Both the position numbers and the translations under genes were made by a program. The notes under the pieces were generated by a model. The model searched no databases, had not been told where the DNA came from, and was given only the letters and a program-made list of their open reading frames with translations. A stretch of 64,000 nucleotides of DNA. Origin: Aristolochia californica. Taxonomy: Eukaryota > Streptophyta > Magnoliopsida > Piperales > Aristolochiaceae. The number at the start of each line of letters is the position of its first letter. Position 1 is the first letter of the stretch. Shown piece by piece: positions 54,288 through 64,000 of this stretch. The stretch is taken from the NCBI GenBank assembly GCA_029961685.1, contig JARWKL010000015.1:17420801-17484800 (forward strand). The letters run 5' to 3'.

Positions 54288-56789
54288 TTTTTCGATGATT
54301 GCAAAACCAAAAATATAAAAAACAAAAAAAATTTACAATCCATAAAAATCACAGATAGTTTTTGGAATTATCACTCTCACCATTTGAGCAATTCGATTTT
54401 GGATGTTCAATTTTTTTTCAAATCCAAATTAGAGTTTTTGCTCTCCCATTTTTCTCGTAAACAAAAAGATAAGGAAAATAGATCACAACAAAATGAAAAT
54501 TTTAGAGTTTATGTATGCAAAAAATTGAAAACTATAATAAATGTAAGTGAAGAAAATTATTTCACGCACTCAAAATGAACACCAAAGTTTTGTTATCCAT
54601 GTTTGTGAAATTCCACTAGTACAACCCCTAAAAGCTTGGTAGAATTTTATAAGAAAGAGATTTCTAATTGATCCAAACATGTTTTAAATGGGGATGTGCT
54701 TGCCTGAAACATGTGGAAGAAGCAAATGACCAAATTATCCAAAAATTTTAAGGAGTAGAAAAAATAAATTTCTCAAGTTAAGGTGCGGTGGGATAATTAC
54801 CAGAGCCAAACAACCCACTTTTTGTGTATTTTACAAAATGTCCACCTAACAAACCTAGATCATCGTAAATGTTTTGATCGATTAATGATGTGTAATGATA
54901 ATAATTTTTGTTAGAAATGACTTATTGTTTGGGAGTCAACACTCAGTTAAAAATGCCTCGCCCCCCCTTTTTCGATGATCGCAAAACCAAATATATAAAA
55001 AACAAAAAGAGTTTACAATCCATAAAACTCACAGATACTTTTTGGAATTATCTCTCTCAGCATTTGAGCATTTCTATTTTGGAAGTTCAATTTTTTTCAA
55101 ATCCAAACTTGAGTTTTCACTGACCCATTTTCTCGTAAACAAAAAGATCAGCCAAATAGATCACAAAAAATGAAAATCTAAGAGTTTATGTATGCAAAAA
55201 ATTAAAAACTATAATAAATGTAAGTGAAGAAAATTATTTCATGCCCTAAAAATGAACGCCAAAGTTTTGTTATCCATGTTTGGGAAATTCCACTAGTACA
55301 ACCCCTAAAAGCTTGGTGGAATTTTATAAGAAAGAGTTTTCTAATTGATCCTAACATGTTTTAAATGGGGATATGCATGCCTGAAACATGTTGAAGATGC
55401 AAATGACCAAATGATCCGAAAATTTCATGGAGTAGAAGAAATTCAATTCTCAAGTTAATGTGTGGTGGGATATTTACCTGAGCCAATCAAACCACTTTTT
55501 GCCTATTTTACAAAAACCAATCCTAACAATCCTAGATCATCGAAAATGTTTTGATCGATTAGTGATGGGTAATGGCTATAATTTTTGTTACAAATGACTT
55601 ATGGTTTGGGAGTCAAAACTAAGTTAAAAATGCCTCGCCCCCCTTTTTTTTATGATTGCAAAACCAAATATATAAAAAACAAAAAGAGTTTTCTATCCAT
55701 AAATATCATAGATACTTTTTGGAATTGTCACTCTCAGAATTTGAGCATTTCCATTTTGGATGTTCATTTTTTTATCAAATCCAAAAATGAGTTTTCACAC
55801 TTCCATTTTTCTCGTAAACAAAAAGATAGGGCAAAATGATCACAAAAAAATGAAAATTTGAGAGTTTATGTATGCAAAAAATTGAAAACTATAATAAATG
55901 TAAGTGAAGAAAATTATTTCAGCACTAAAAATGAACTCCAAAGTTTTTTTATCCATGTTTGGAAAATTCCACTAGTACTACCCCTAAAAGCATGGTGGAA
56001 TTTTATAAGAAAGAGATTTCTTATTGATTCTAACATGTTTTAAATGTGGATATGCATGCCTCAAACATGATGAAGATGCAAATGACCAAATGATCCGAAA
56101 ATTTCAAGGAGTAGAAAAAATTAAATACTCTAGTAAATGTGCGGTAGGATATTTATCATAGCAGAACTACCAAGTTTTTGCTTATTTTACAAAAAGCAGA
56201 CCTAACAATCGTAGATCATCGTAAATGTTTTGATCGATTAATGATGTGTAACGGCTATAATTTTTGTTAGAAATGACTTATGGCTTGGGGGTCAACACTC
56301 AGCTAAAAATGCCTCGCCCCCCCTTTTTCGATGATTGCAAAACCAAATATATAAAAACTAAAAGAGTTTACAATCCTTAAAAATCACATATGCTTTTTGC
56401 AATTACTTATCTCATCATTTGTGCATTTCTATTTTGGATATTCAATTTTCTTTCTAATCAAAATTGAGTTTTAACTCTCCAATTTTTCTCGTAAAACAAA
56501 AAGATAAGGCAAATAGATCACAACAAAATGAAAATTTTAGAGTTTATGTATGCAAAAAATTGAAAAATACAATTAATTTATGTGAATAAAATTATTTCAC
56601 GCACTAAAAATGAACAACAAAGTTTTGTTATCCATGTTTTGGAAATTCAACAAGTACAACCCCTAATAGCTTGGTATAATTTTATAAGAAAGAGATTTCT
56701 AATTGATCCTAACAAGTTTTAAATGTGGATATGCATGCCTGAAACATGTTGAAGATGCAAATGACCTAATGATCCAAAAATTTCAAGGA

Positions 56790-59700
56790 GTAGAAAAAAA
56801 TAAATTGTCAAGTTAACGTGCAGAGGGATATTTTCGAGAGCCAAACAACCCACTTTTTGCCTATTTTGCAAAAAGCGGACCATAGAATCGTAGATCATCG
56901 TAATTTTTTTAATCGAATAAAGAGGTAGAACGGCTATAATTTTTGTTAGAAATGACTTATGGTTTGGGAATCAACACTAAGTTAAAAATGCATCCCCCCC
57001 TCCTTTTTCGATGATTGAAAAACAAAATATATAAAAAACTTAAAGAGTTTAAAATCCTTAAAAATTACACATACATTTTGGAATTATCTCTCTCAGCATT
57101 TGAGCATTTCAATTTTGGATGTTCATTTTTTTTTCAAATCCAAACTTGAGTTTTCATTCTCCCATTTGTCTCATAAAACAAAAAGATAAGGCAAATAGAT
57201 CACAACCAAATGAAAATTTTGTAGTTTATGTATGCAAAAAATTGAAAACTATAATAAATGTTAATGAAGAAAATTATTTCACGCACTAAAAACCAAAGTT
57301 TTGGTATCCATGATTGGGAAATTCCACTATAATAAAAAGATTTCTAATTGATCCTAACATATTTTAAATGTGGATATGCAAGCCTAAAACATGTTATATA
57401 TGCAAATGACCTAATGATCTGAAAATTTTGAGCAGAAAAAATTAAATTCTCAAGTTAATGTGCGGTGGGATTTTTACCTGAACCAAACAACCCACTTTTT
57501 GCCTATTTTCAAAAAAGCAGACCTAACAATCTTAGATCATCGTAAATGTTTTGATCGATTAATGATGTGTTGCGGCTACAATTTTTGTTAGAAATAACTT
57601 ATGGTTTGGGAGTCAACACTCAAGTAAAAATGCCTCGCGCCCCCTTTTCCGATGATTGCAAAACCTAATATATAAAAAACTAAAAGATCTTTCAATCCTT
57701 AAAAATCACAGATACTGTTTGGAATTATCTTTTTCAGAAATTTTACATTTCCTTTTTGGATGTTCCATTTTTTTTAGAATTCAAACTTGAGTTTTTACTC
57801 TCCAATTTTTCTCTTAAACAAAAAGATAAGGCAAATAAATCACAAAAAACTGAAATTTTCAGAGTTTATGTATGCAAAAAATTTAAAACTATAATAAATT
57901 TAGTGAAGAAAATTATTTCATGCACTAAAAATGAAAACCAAAGTTTGGTTATCCATGTTTGGGAAATTGCACTAGTACAACCCTATTAGCTTGGTAGAAT
58001 TTTATAAGAAAGAGATTTCTAATTGATCCTAACATGTTTTAAATGTGGATATGCATGCCTGAAACATGTTGAAGATGCAAATGACCTAATGATCCAAAAA
58101 TTTCAAAGAGTAGAAAAAATTAAATTGACAAGTTAACGTGCGGAGTGATATTTACGAGAGCAAAACAACCCACTTTTTGCCAATTTTGCAAAAAGCGGAC
58201 CATACAATCATAGATCATCGTAATTTTTTTAATTGAATAAAGATGTGTAACGGCTATAATTTTTGTTAGAAATTACTTATGGTTTTGGAGTCAACATTCA
58301 GTTAAAACTACCTCCCCCCCCCCCCCCCCCCCCCCCTCCTCTTTTCCGATGATTGAAAAACCTAATATATAAAAAAATAAAAGAGTTTGAAATCCTTAAA
58401 AATCACACATACCTTTTGGAATTATCTCTCTCGGAATTTGTGCATTTCTATTTAGGATGTTCCATTTTTTTTCAAATCCAAACTAGTATTTTCACTCTCC
58501 CATTTTTCTCGTAAACAAAAAGATAAGGCAAAAAAATCACAACAAAATGAAAATTTTAGAGTTTATGTATGCAAAAAATTTAAAACTATAATAAATGTAA
58601 GTGAAGAAAATTATTTCATGCACTAAAAATAAACATCAAAGTTTGGTTATCCATGTTTGGGAAATTCCACTAGTACAACCCATAATAGCTTGGTTGAACA
58701 TGTTTTAAATGTGGATATGTATGCCTGAAACATGTTGAAGATGCAAATGACCTAATGATCCAAATATTTCAAGGAGTAGAAAAAATTAAATTCTCAAGTT
58801 AACGTGTGGTTAGATATTTACGACAGGCAAACAATCCACTTTTTGCCTATTTTACCAAAAATGGACCAAACAATCATAGATAATCGTAATTGTTTTGATT
58901 TGATTAATGATGTGTAACAGCTACAATTTTTGTTAGAAATGACTTGTGGTTTGGGAGTCAACACTCAGTAAAAAAAGCAACCCCCCCCCCCCCCCCCTTC
59001 TTTTACGATGATTGAAAAATATAATATATAAAATACTAAATGAATTTAAAATCCTAAAAAATCACACATCTTTTTTGGAATTATCTCTCTCGGCATTTGT
59101 ACATTTCCATTTTGGATGTTCAATTTTTTTTCAAATCCAAACTAGAGTTTTCACTCTCCCTTTTTTCTCGTAAACAAAAAGATAAGGCAAATAGATCACA
59201 ACAAAATGAAAATATAGGAGTTTATGTATGCAAAAAATAGAAAACCATAACAAATGTAAGTGAAGAAAATTATTCTACACACTAAAAATGAACACCGAAG
59301 TTTTGTTATCCATGTTTGGGAAATTCCACTAGTACAACCCCTAAAACTTGGTGGAATTTTATAAGGAAGAGATTTCTAATTGATCCTAACATGTTTTAAA
59401 TGTGGATATGCATGCCAGAAATATGTTGAAGATGCAAATGACCTAATGATTCAAAAATTTCAAGGAGTTGAAAAAATTAAATTCTCAAGTTAATGTGCGG
59501 TGGGATATTTAAAAGAGCCAAACAACCCACTTTTTGTCTATTTTAAAAAAACTGACCTAACAATCATAGATCATCGTAAATTTTTTGATCGATTAATGAT
59601 GTGTGACGGCTACAATTTTTGTTAGAAATGACTTAAGGTTTTGGTGTCACACTCAGTTTAAAATGCCACGCCACCCTTTTTCGATGATTGCAAAACCAAA

Positions 59701-62260
59701 TATAGAAAAAAAAAAGTGTTTACAATCTATAAAAATCTAAGATACATTTTGGAATTATTTCTCTCTGCATTTGAACATTTCCATTTTGGATGTTCAATTT
59801 TTTTTCAACTCCAAACTTGAGTTTTCACTCTCCCATTTTTCTCGTAAACAAAAAGATATGGCAAATAGATTACAACAAAATGAAAATTTTAGAGTTTATG
59901 TTTGCAAAAAATTGAAAACTATAATAAATCTAACTGAAGAAAATTATTTCACCCACTAAAAATGAACACCAAAGTTTTGTTATCCTTATTTTGGAAATTC
60001 GACTTGTACAACCCCTAATATCTTGGTGGCATTTTAATAGAAAAATATTTCAAATTGATCCTAAAATGTTTTAAATTTGAAGATGCATGTCTGAAACATA
60101 TTGAAGATACAAATGACCAAATGATCCAAAAATTTTAAGGAGTAGAAAAAATTAATTCTCAAGTTAACGTGAAATAGCATATTTACTTGGGCCAAACAAC
60201 CCACTTTTTGCCTATTTTACAAAAAGCAAACCTAATGATCATTGATCATCGTAAATGTTTTGATAAATTAAAGATGTGTAAGGGCTACAATTTTTGTTTG
60301 AAATGACTTATGGTTTGGGAGTCAACATTCAGTTAGAAATGCCTCCCCCCTTGTCTGATGATTGCAAAATGTAATTTATAAAAAACTAAAAGAGTTTACA
60401 ATCCATAAAAATCACATAAAATTAATTGAATTATCTCTCTCTGCATTTGTGCATTTCCATTTTGGATGTTCAACTTTTTTTCAAATCCAAACTTAAGTTT
60501 TCACTCTCCCATTTTTCTTGTAAACAAAAAGATAAATCAAATAGATCACAACAAAATGAAGTATGTGAAGAAAATTATTTCACGCACTAAAAAATGAACA
60601 CCAAAGTTTTGTTATCCATGTTTGGGAAATTCCACTAGTACAACCCCTAATAGCTTGGTGGAATTTTATAAGAAAGAGATTTCTAATTGATCCTAACATG
60701 TTTTAAATGTAGATATGCATGCCTGAAACATGTTGAAGATGCAAATGACCTAATGATCCAAAAATTTCATGGAGTAGAAAAAATTAATTTGTCAAGTTAA
60801 CGTGCAGTGGGATATTTACTAGAGCCAAACAACCCACTTTTTGCCAATTTTACAAAGAGTGGACCATACAATCATAGATCATCGTAATTTTTTTGATCGA
60901 ATAATGATATGTAGCGGCTAAAATTTTTGTTAGAAATGAGTTATGATTTGGGAGTCAACACTCCGTTAAAAATTGCTCGCCTCTCCCTTTTTCGATGACT
61001 GATAAACCTAATATATAAAAAACTAAATGAGTTTAAAATCCTAAAAAATCACACATAATTTTTGGAATTATCTCACTCGGCATTTGTACATTTCATTTTG
61101 GATGTTCCCATTTTTGTTCCAATTCAAACTTGAGTTTTCACTCTCCCATTTTTCTCGTAAGCAAAAAGATTAGGCAAATAGATCACAACAAAATGAAAAT
61201 ACTGGAGTTTATGTATGCAAAAAATTGAAAACTATAACAAATGTAAGTGAAGAAAATTATTTAACGCACTAAAAATGAACACCAAAGTTATGTTATCCAT
61301 GTTTGGGAAATTCCACTAGTACAACCCCTAAAAGATTGGTGGAATTTTATAAGAAAGAGATTTCAAATTGATCCTAACATGTTTTAAATGTGGATATGCA
61401 TGTCTGAAACATTTTGAAGATGCAAACGACCAAATGATCCAAAAATTCCAAGGAGTTGAAAATAATAAAAATTCTCAAGTTAATGTGCGGTGGGATATTT
61501 ACCAGAGCCAAACAACCCACTTTTTGGCTATTTTACAAAAAGTGGACCTAACAATCCTAGATCATCGTAAATGTTTTGATTGATTAAAATTTTTTTTAGA
61601 AATTACTTATGGTTTGGGAGTCAACACTCAGTTAAAAATGCCTCCCCACCCCCACTCCTCTCCCCCCCCCCTTTCTGATGATTGCAAAACCTAATATATA
61701 AAAAACTAAAAGAGTTTACAATCCTTAAAAATCACATATACTTTTTGCAATTATCTCTCTCAGCATTTGTGCATTTCTATTTTGGATGTTCAATTTTTTT
61801 CAAATCAAAAATTGTGTTTTCACTCTCCTATTTTTCTCGTAAAACAAAAAGATAAGGCAAATAGATCACAACAAAATGAAAATTTTAGAGTTTATGTATG
61901 CAAAAAATTGAAAAATACAAGTAATGTATGTGAAGAAAATTATTTGACGCACTAAAAATGATCACCAAAGTTTTGTTATCCATGTTTGGGAAATTCCACC
62001 AGTACAACCCCTAATAGCTTGGTGGAATTTTATAAGAAAGAAATTTGTAATTGATTCTAATATGTTTTAAATGTGGATATGCATGCCTGAAACATGTTGA
62101 AGATCCAATTGACCTAATGATCCAAAAATTTCAAGGACTAGAAAAAATTAAATTGTCAAGTTAATGTGCGGAGAGCCAAACAACCAACTTTTTGCCTATT
62201 TTGCAAAAAGCAGACCATACAATCATAGACCATCGTAATTTTATTGATCGAATAAAGATG
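56790..62260 (+). repeat. Two-monomer variant rhythm in block C
   Basis: The variant 'ggaccata.aatc' with 'cgtaattttttt' and a changed 'atcgaata' occurs at 56881, 58201, 60864 and 62216, at distances of 1320, 2663 and 1352 bp. These are two, four and two monomers. The same copies also carry a changed 'ttctcaag' motif (ttgtcaag or ttgacaag) about 75 bp upstream. Linked variants spaced by even monomer numbers indicate a dimeric higher-order unit of about 1.33 kb. The copy expected near 59.5 kb has the ordinary form or a partial match. Confidence 0.6.
58314..58336. repeat. Poly-C tract, 23 C
   Basis: The next monomer has a related run of 17 C at 58981-58997. Confidence 0.95.
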
Positions 62261-63393
62261 TGTAATGGCTATATTTTTTGTTAGAAATGACTTATGGTTT
62301 GGGAGATAACACTCAGTTAAAAAAGCACCCCCCCTCCCTCTCCCCTTTTCTGATGATTGAAAAGCCTAATATATAAAACCCTTAAAGAGTTTAAAATCCT
62401 TAAAAATCACACATACTTTTTGAAATTATCTCTCTTGGCATTTGTGCATTTCTATTTAGGATGTTCAATTTTTTTTCAAATCCAAACTTGAGTTTTCACT
62501 CTCCCATTTTTCTCGTAAACAAAAAGATCAAGCAAATAGATCACAACATAATGAAAATATAGGAGTTTATGTATGCCAAAAATTGAAAACTATAACAAAT
62601 TTAAATGGAGAAAATTATTTCACGCACTAAAAATGAACACCAAAGTTTTCTTATTTCTGTTTGGGAAATTCCACTAGTACAACCCCTAAAAGCCAGGTGG
62701 AATTTTATCAAAAAGAGATTTCTAATTTATCCTAACATGTTTTAAATGTGGATATGCATACCTAAAATATGTTGAAGATGCAAATGACCTAATGATCCAA
62801 ACATTTCAAGGAGTTGAAAAAATTAAATGCTCATGTTAACGTGCGATGGGATATTTACAAGAGCCAAAGAACCCACTTTTTGCCTATTTTAAAAAAAACT
62901 GACCTAAAATCATAGATCATCGTAAATGTTTTGATCGATTAATAATGTGTAACGGCTATAATTTTTGTTAGAAATGACTTATGGTTTGGGAGTCAACACT
63001 CAGTTAAAAATGCCTCGCCCCTCCTTTTCCGATGATTGCAAAACCTAATATATAAAAAACTAAAAAAGTTTACAATCCAAAAAAATCACGGATACTTTTT
63101 GGAATTATCTCTCTCGGCATTTAAGCATTTCCATTTTGGATGTTCAATTTTTTTCAAATACAAAGTTGAGTTTTCACTCGCCCATTTTTCTCGTAAAACA
63201 AAAGATAAGGCAAATAGATCACAACAAAATGAAAATTTTAGAGTTTATCTATGCAAAAAATTGAAAACTATAATAAATGTAACTGAAGAAAATTATTTCA
63301 CCCACTAAAAATGATCACTAAAGTTTTTTTATCCATGTTTGGGAACTTCGACTAGTACAACCCCTAATAGCTTGGTGGAATTTTATAAGAAAG

Positions 63394-63399
63394 AGATTT
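63394..63399. repeat. Left target site duplication agattt of the SINE-like element
   Basis: agattt belongs to the satellite string 'agaaagagatttct' and is repeated at 63648-63653. Confidence 0.82.
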
Positions 63400-63509
63400 T
63401 GTGATGCTTCCAGCCTTTGCGTGCGACATTGGCCCAACCCGGGTTCCGTTACCTGGTGTTTCCCACCGGACCTACCAGTATTTAAATCCAGCCTCTGCGC
63501 CGTTGCCGA

Positions 63510-63520
63510 GAATCGAACTC
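63510..63520 (-). promoter_or_regulatory. B-box-like element of the SINE
   Basis: Minus strand reads gagttcgattc. Consensus GGTTCGANNC is matched except at the second base (A for G). It sits in the complementary pair cgag/ctcg of a T-stem. Confidence 0.72.
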
Positions 63521-63555
63521 GCGACCTAGCCAAAGCTCTGAAACCAAATGTTATG

Positions 63556-63565
63556 CCCCAAGCCA
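63556..63565 (-). promoter_or_regulatory. Possible A-box-like element of the SINE
   Basis: Minus strand reads tggcttgggg, about 35 bp upstream of the B box. The match to TRGYNNARNNGG is partial, so this is tentative. Confidence 0.4.
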
Positions 63566-63647
63566 TTGCTACCCAAAAGACCGGCCTGTTAGGAGCGGAA
63601 GACATAGGTACTTAATCGAGGACCACGGTGTCACTGTGGCCCATAAC

Positions 63648-63653
63648 AGATTT
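63648..63653. repeat. Right target site duplication agattt of the SINE-like element
   Basis: Direct copy of 63394-63399. The satellite resumes with 'ctaattgatcctaaaatg'. Confidence 0.82.
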
Positions 63654-64000
63654 CTAATTGATCCTAAAATGTTTTAAATGTGGTTATGAGTGCCTGAAAC
63701 ATATTGAAGAAGCAAATGACCTAATGATCCAAAAATTTCAACGAGAAGAAAAAATTAAATACTCATGTTAACGTGCGTTGGGATATTTACCAGAGCCAAA
63801 CAACCCATTTTTGCCTATTTTACAGAAAGTGGACCTAACAATCTTAGATCATCGTAAATATTTTGATAGATGTGTAACAGCTATGATTTTTTCTAGAAAT
63901 GACTTATGGTTTGAAAGTTAACACACAGTTAAAAATGCATCGCCCCCCTTTTTCCAATGATTTCAAAACCTAATATATAAAAAACTAAAAGAGTTTACAA
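63654..64000 (+). repeat. Satellite block C, right end
   Basis: The interrupted monomer continues after the SINE-like element, with an anchor near 63957. Removing the 254 bp of insertion and duplication gives a normal spacing of about 672 bp from the anchor at 63031. The array continues beyond the window. Confidence 0.93.

Larger units (their letters stand above)
51857..63399 (+). repeat. Satellite block C, middle part
   Basis: Seventeen anchors lie near 52298, 52972, 53599, 54294, 54974, 55651, 56330, 57010, 57651, 58348, 59007, 59683, 60357, 60994, 61677, 62352 and 63031. The monomers are the same type as left of the LTR, with the 3-bp deletion 'gtggatatgcatgcc', so the LTR inserted into an existing block C array. 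Shortened copies have deletions near 53465, 53573, 57328, 58697, 60557 and 62171. Open frames such as 54384-54578, 59771-59959 and 63036-63308 on plus and 53788-54123 on minus are recurrent monomer segments with no coding support. Confidence 0.93.
63400..63647 (-). mobile_element. SINE-like insertion with tRNA-type internal promoter
   Basis: A 248-bp segment unrelated to the satellite, with much higher GC, interrupts a block C monomer. It is flanked by direct repeats of agattt. On the minus strand it contains gagttcgattc (63520 down to 63510), a good match to the tRNA T-arm or B-box consensus, inside a T-stem-like cgag...ctcg. Upstream, tggcttgggg (63565 down to 63556) is a plausible weak A box. 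The 3' end reads gcatcaca followed by a short A run. This fits a tRNA-derived SINE transcribed by RNA polymerase III. About 80 bp of sequence lies upstream of the A box, more than a simple tRNA SINE would have, so it may be a composite or another small element. Frames at 63318-63605 (minus) and 63421-63615 (plus) are not genes. Confidence 0.75.

Noticed and set aside
54384..54578. A plus-strand open frame of about 60-70 codons (containing QKDKANRSQQNENF-like sequence) recurring in many monomers.
   Set aside because: It overlaps, on the other strand, the segment that gives the minus-strand frame, and it is open in only some copies. It reflects monomer homology, not coding selection.
63505..63575. 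A real tRNA gene in the inserted element.
   Set aside because: Only the T-arm is well matched. There is no acceptor stem pairing or anticodon arm that I can fold convincingly, and the target duplications mark a retroposed element.
63421..63615. Frames across the SINE-like element, including one reading AENRTRDLA.
   Set aside because: That peptide is the chance translation of a tRNA-like T-arm in reverse orientation; the element is non-coding.
1..64000. A CRISPR array or phage-like direct repeat system.
   Set aside because: The repeat unit is about 675 bp with no short repeat-spacer pattern and no cas genes.
1..64000. A CENP-B box in the monomer as evidence for a centromere.
   Set aside because: I saw no match to the CENP-B box core. 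Centromeric location cannot be decided from sequence alone.

Overview
The window is almost entirely one long satellite DNA array. An AT-rich monomer of about 675 bp recurs head to tail about 94 times. The recurring anchor motif gatgattgcaaaac falls roughly every 650-700 bp, for example at 1868, 2549, 3230, 3908, 58348, 59007 and 59683. I find no credible protein gene, tRNA, rRNA or CRISPR array. The open frames present are 60-116 codons long; most are the same few stretches of the monomer recurring, and the rest lie inside the two inserted elements. The only non-satellite DNA is two insertions. The first is a 1399-bp solo LTR (50453-51851) with TG...CA ends and 5-bp target duplications. The second is a 248-bp SINE-like element (63400-63647) with 6-bp target duplications and a tRNA-type B box. 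Together these suggest heterochromatin of a eukaryotic nuclear genome, most likely a flowering plant. That assignment is inference; I do not recognise the satellite family. Layout: 1-1520 is satellite on the minus strand. At about 1521 the orientation flips, and everything to the right is on the plus strand. Block A (1521 to about 12950) has 'gcctgaaac' monomers and begins with a trimeric higher-order pattern of about 2.04 kb. Block B1 (about 12950-21100) has 'gccagaaac' monomers with very long poly-C tracts. Block B2 (about 21100-38084) has two monomer types, X and Y, arranged first XXY and then mostly XY; inside it a 1509-bp segment (25681-27189) is duplicated almost perfectly at 27190-28698. 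Block C (38085-64000) has monomers with a 3-bp deletion ('gtggat' for 'gtggtggat'), a two-monomer variant rhythm near 56.9-62.4 kb, and both transposon insertions. Interpretation: there is no gene circuit here. The window records array evolution by unequal exchange, local homogenisation, microhomology deletion and inversion, followed by insertion of two elements. The most interesting points are three. The outer block boundaries coincide with truncated monomers. A cluster of three dyad symmetries in each monomer coincides with the inversion breakpoint, the SINE target and about half of the indel junctions I noticed. The solo LTR carries two consecutive inverted repeats. All alignments were made by eye, so positions of fuzzy boundaries are approximate.
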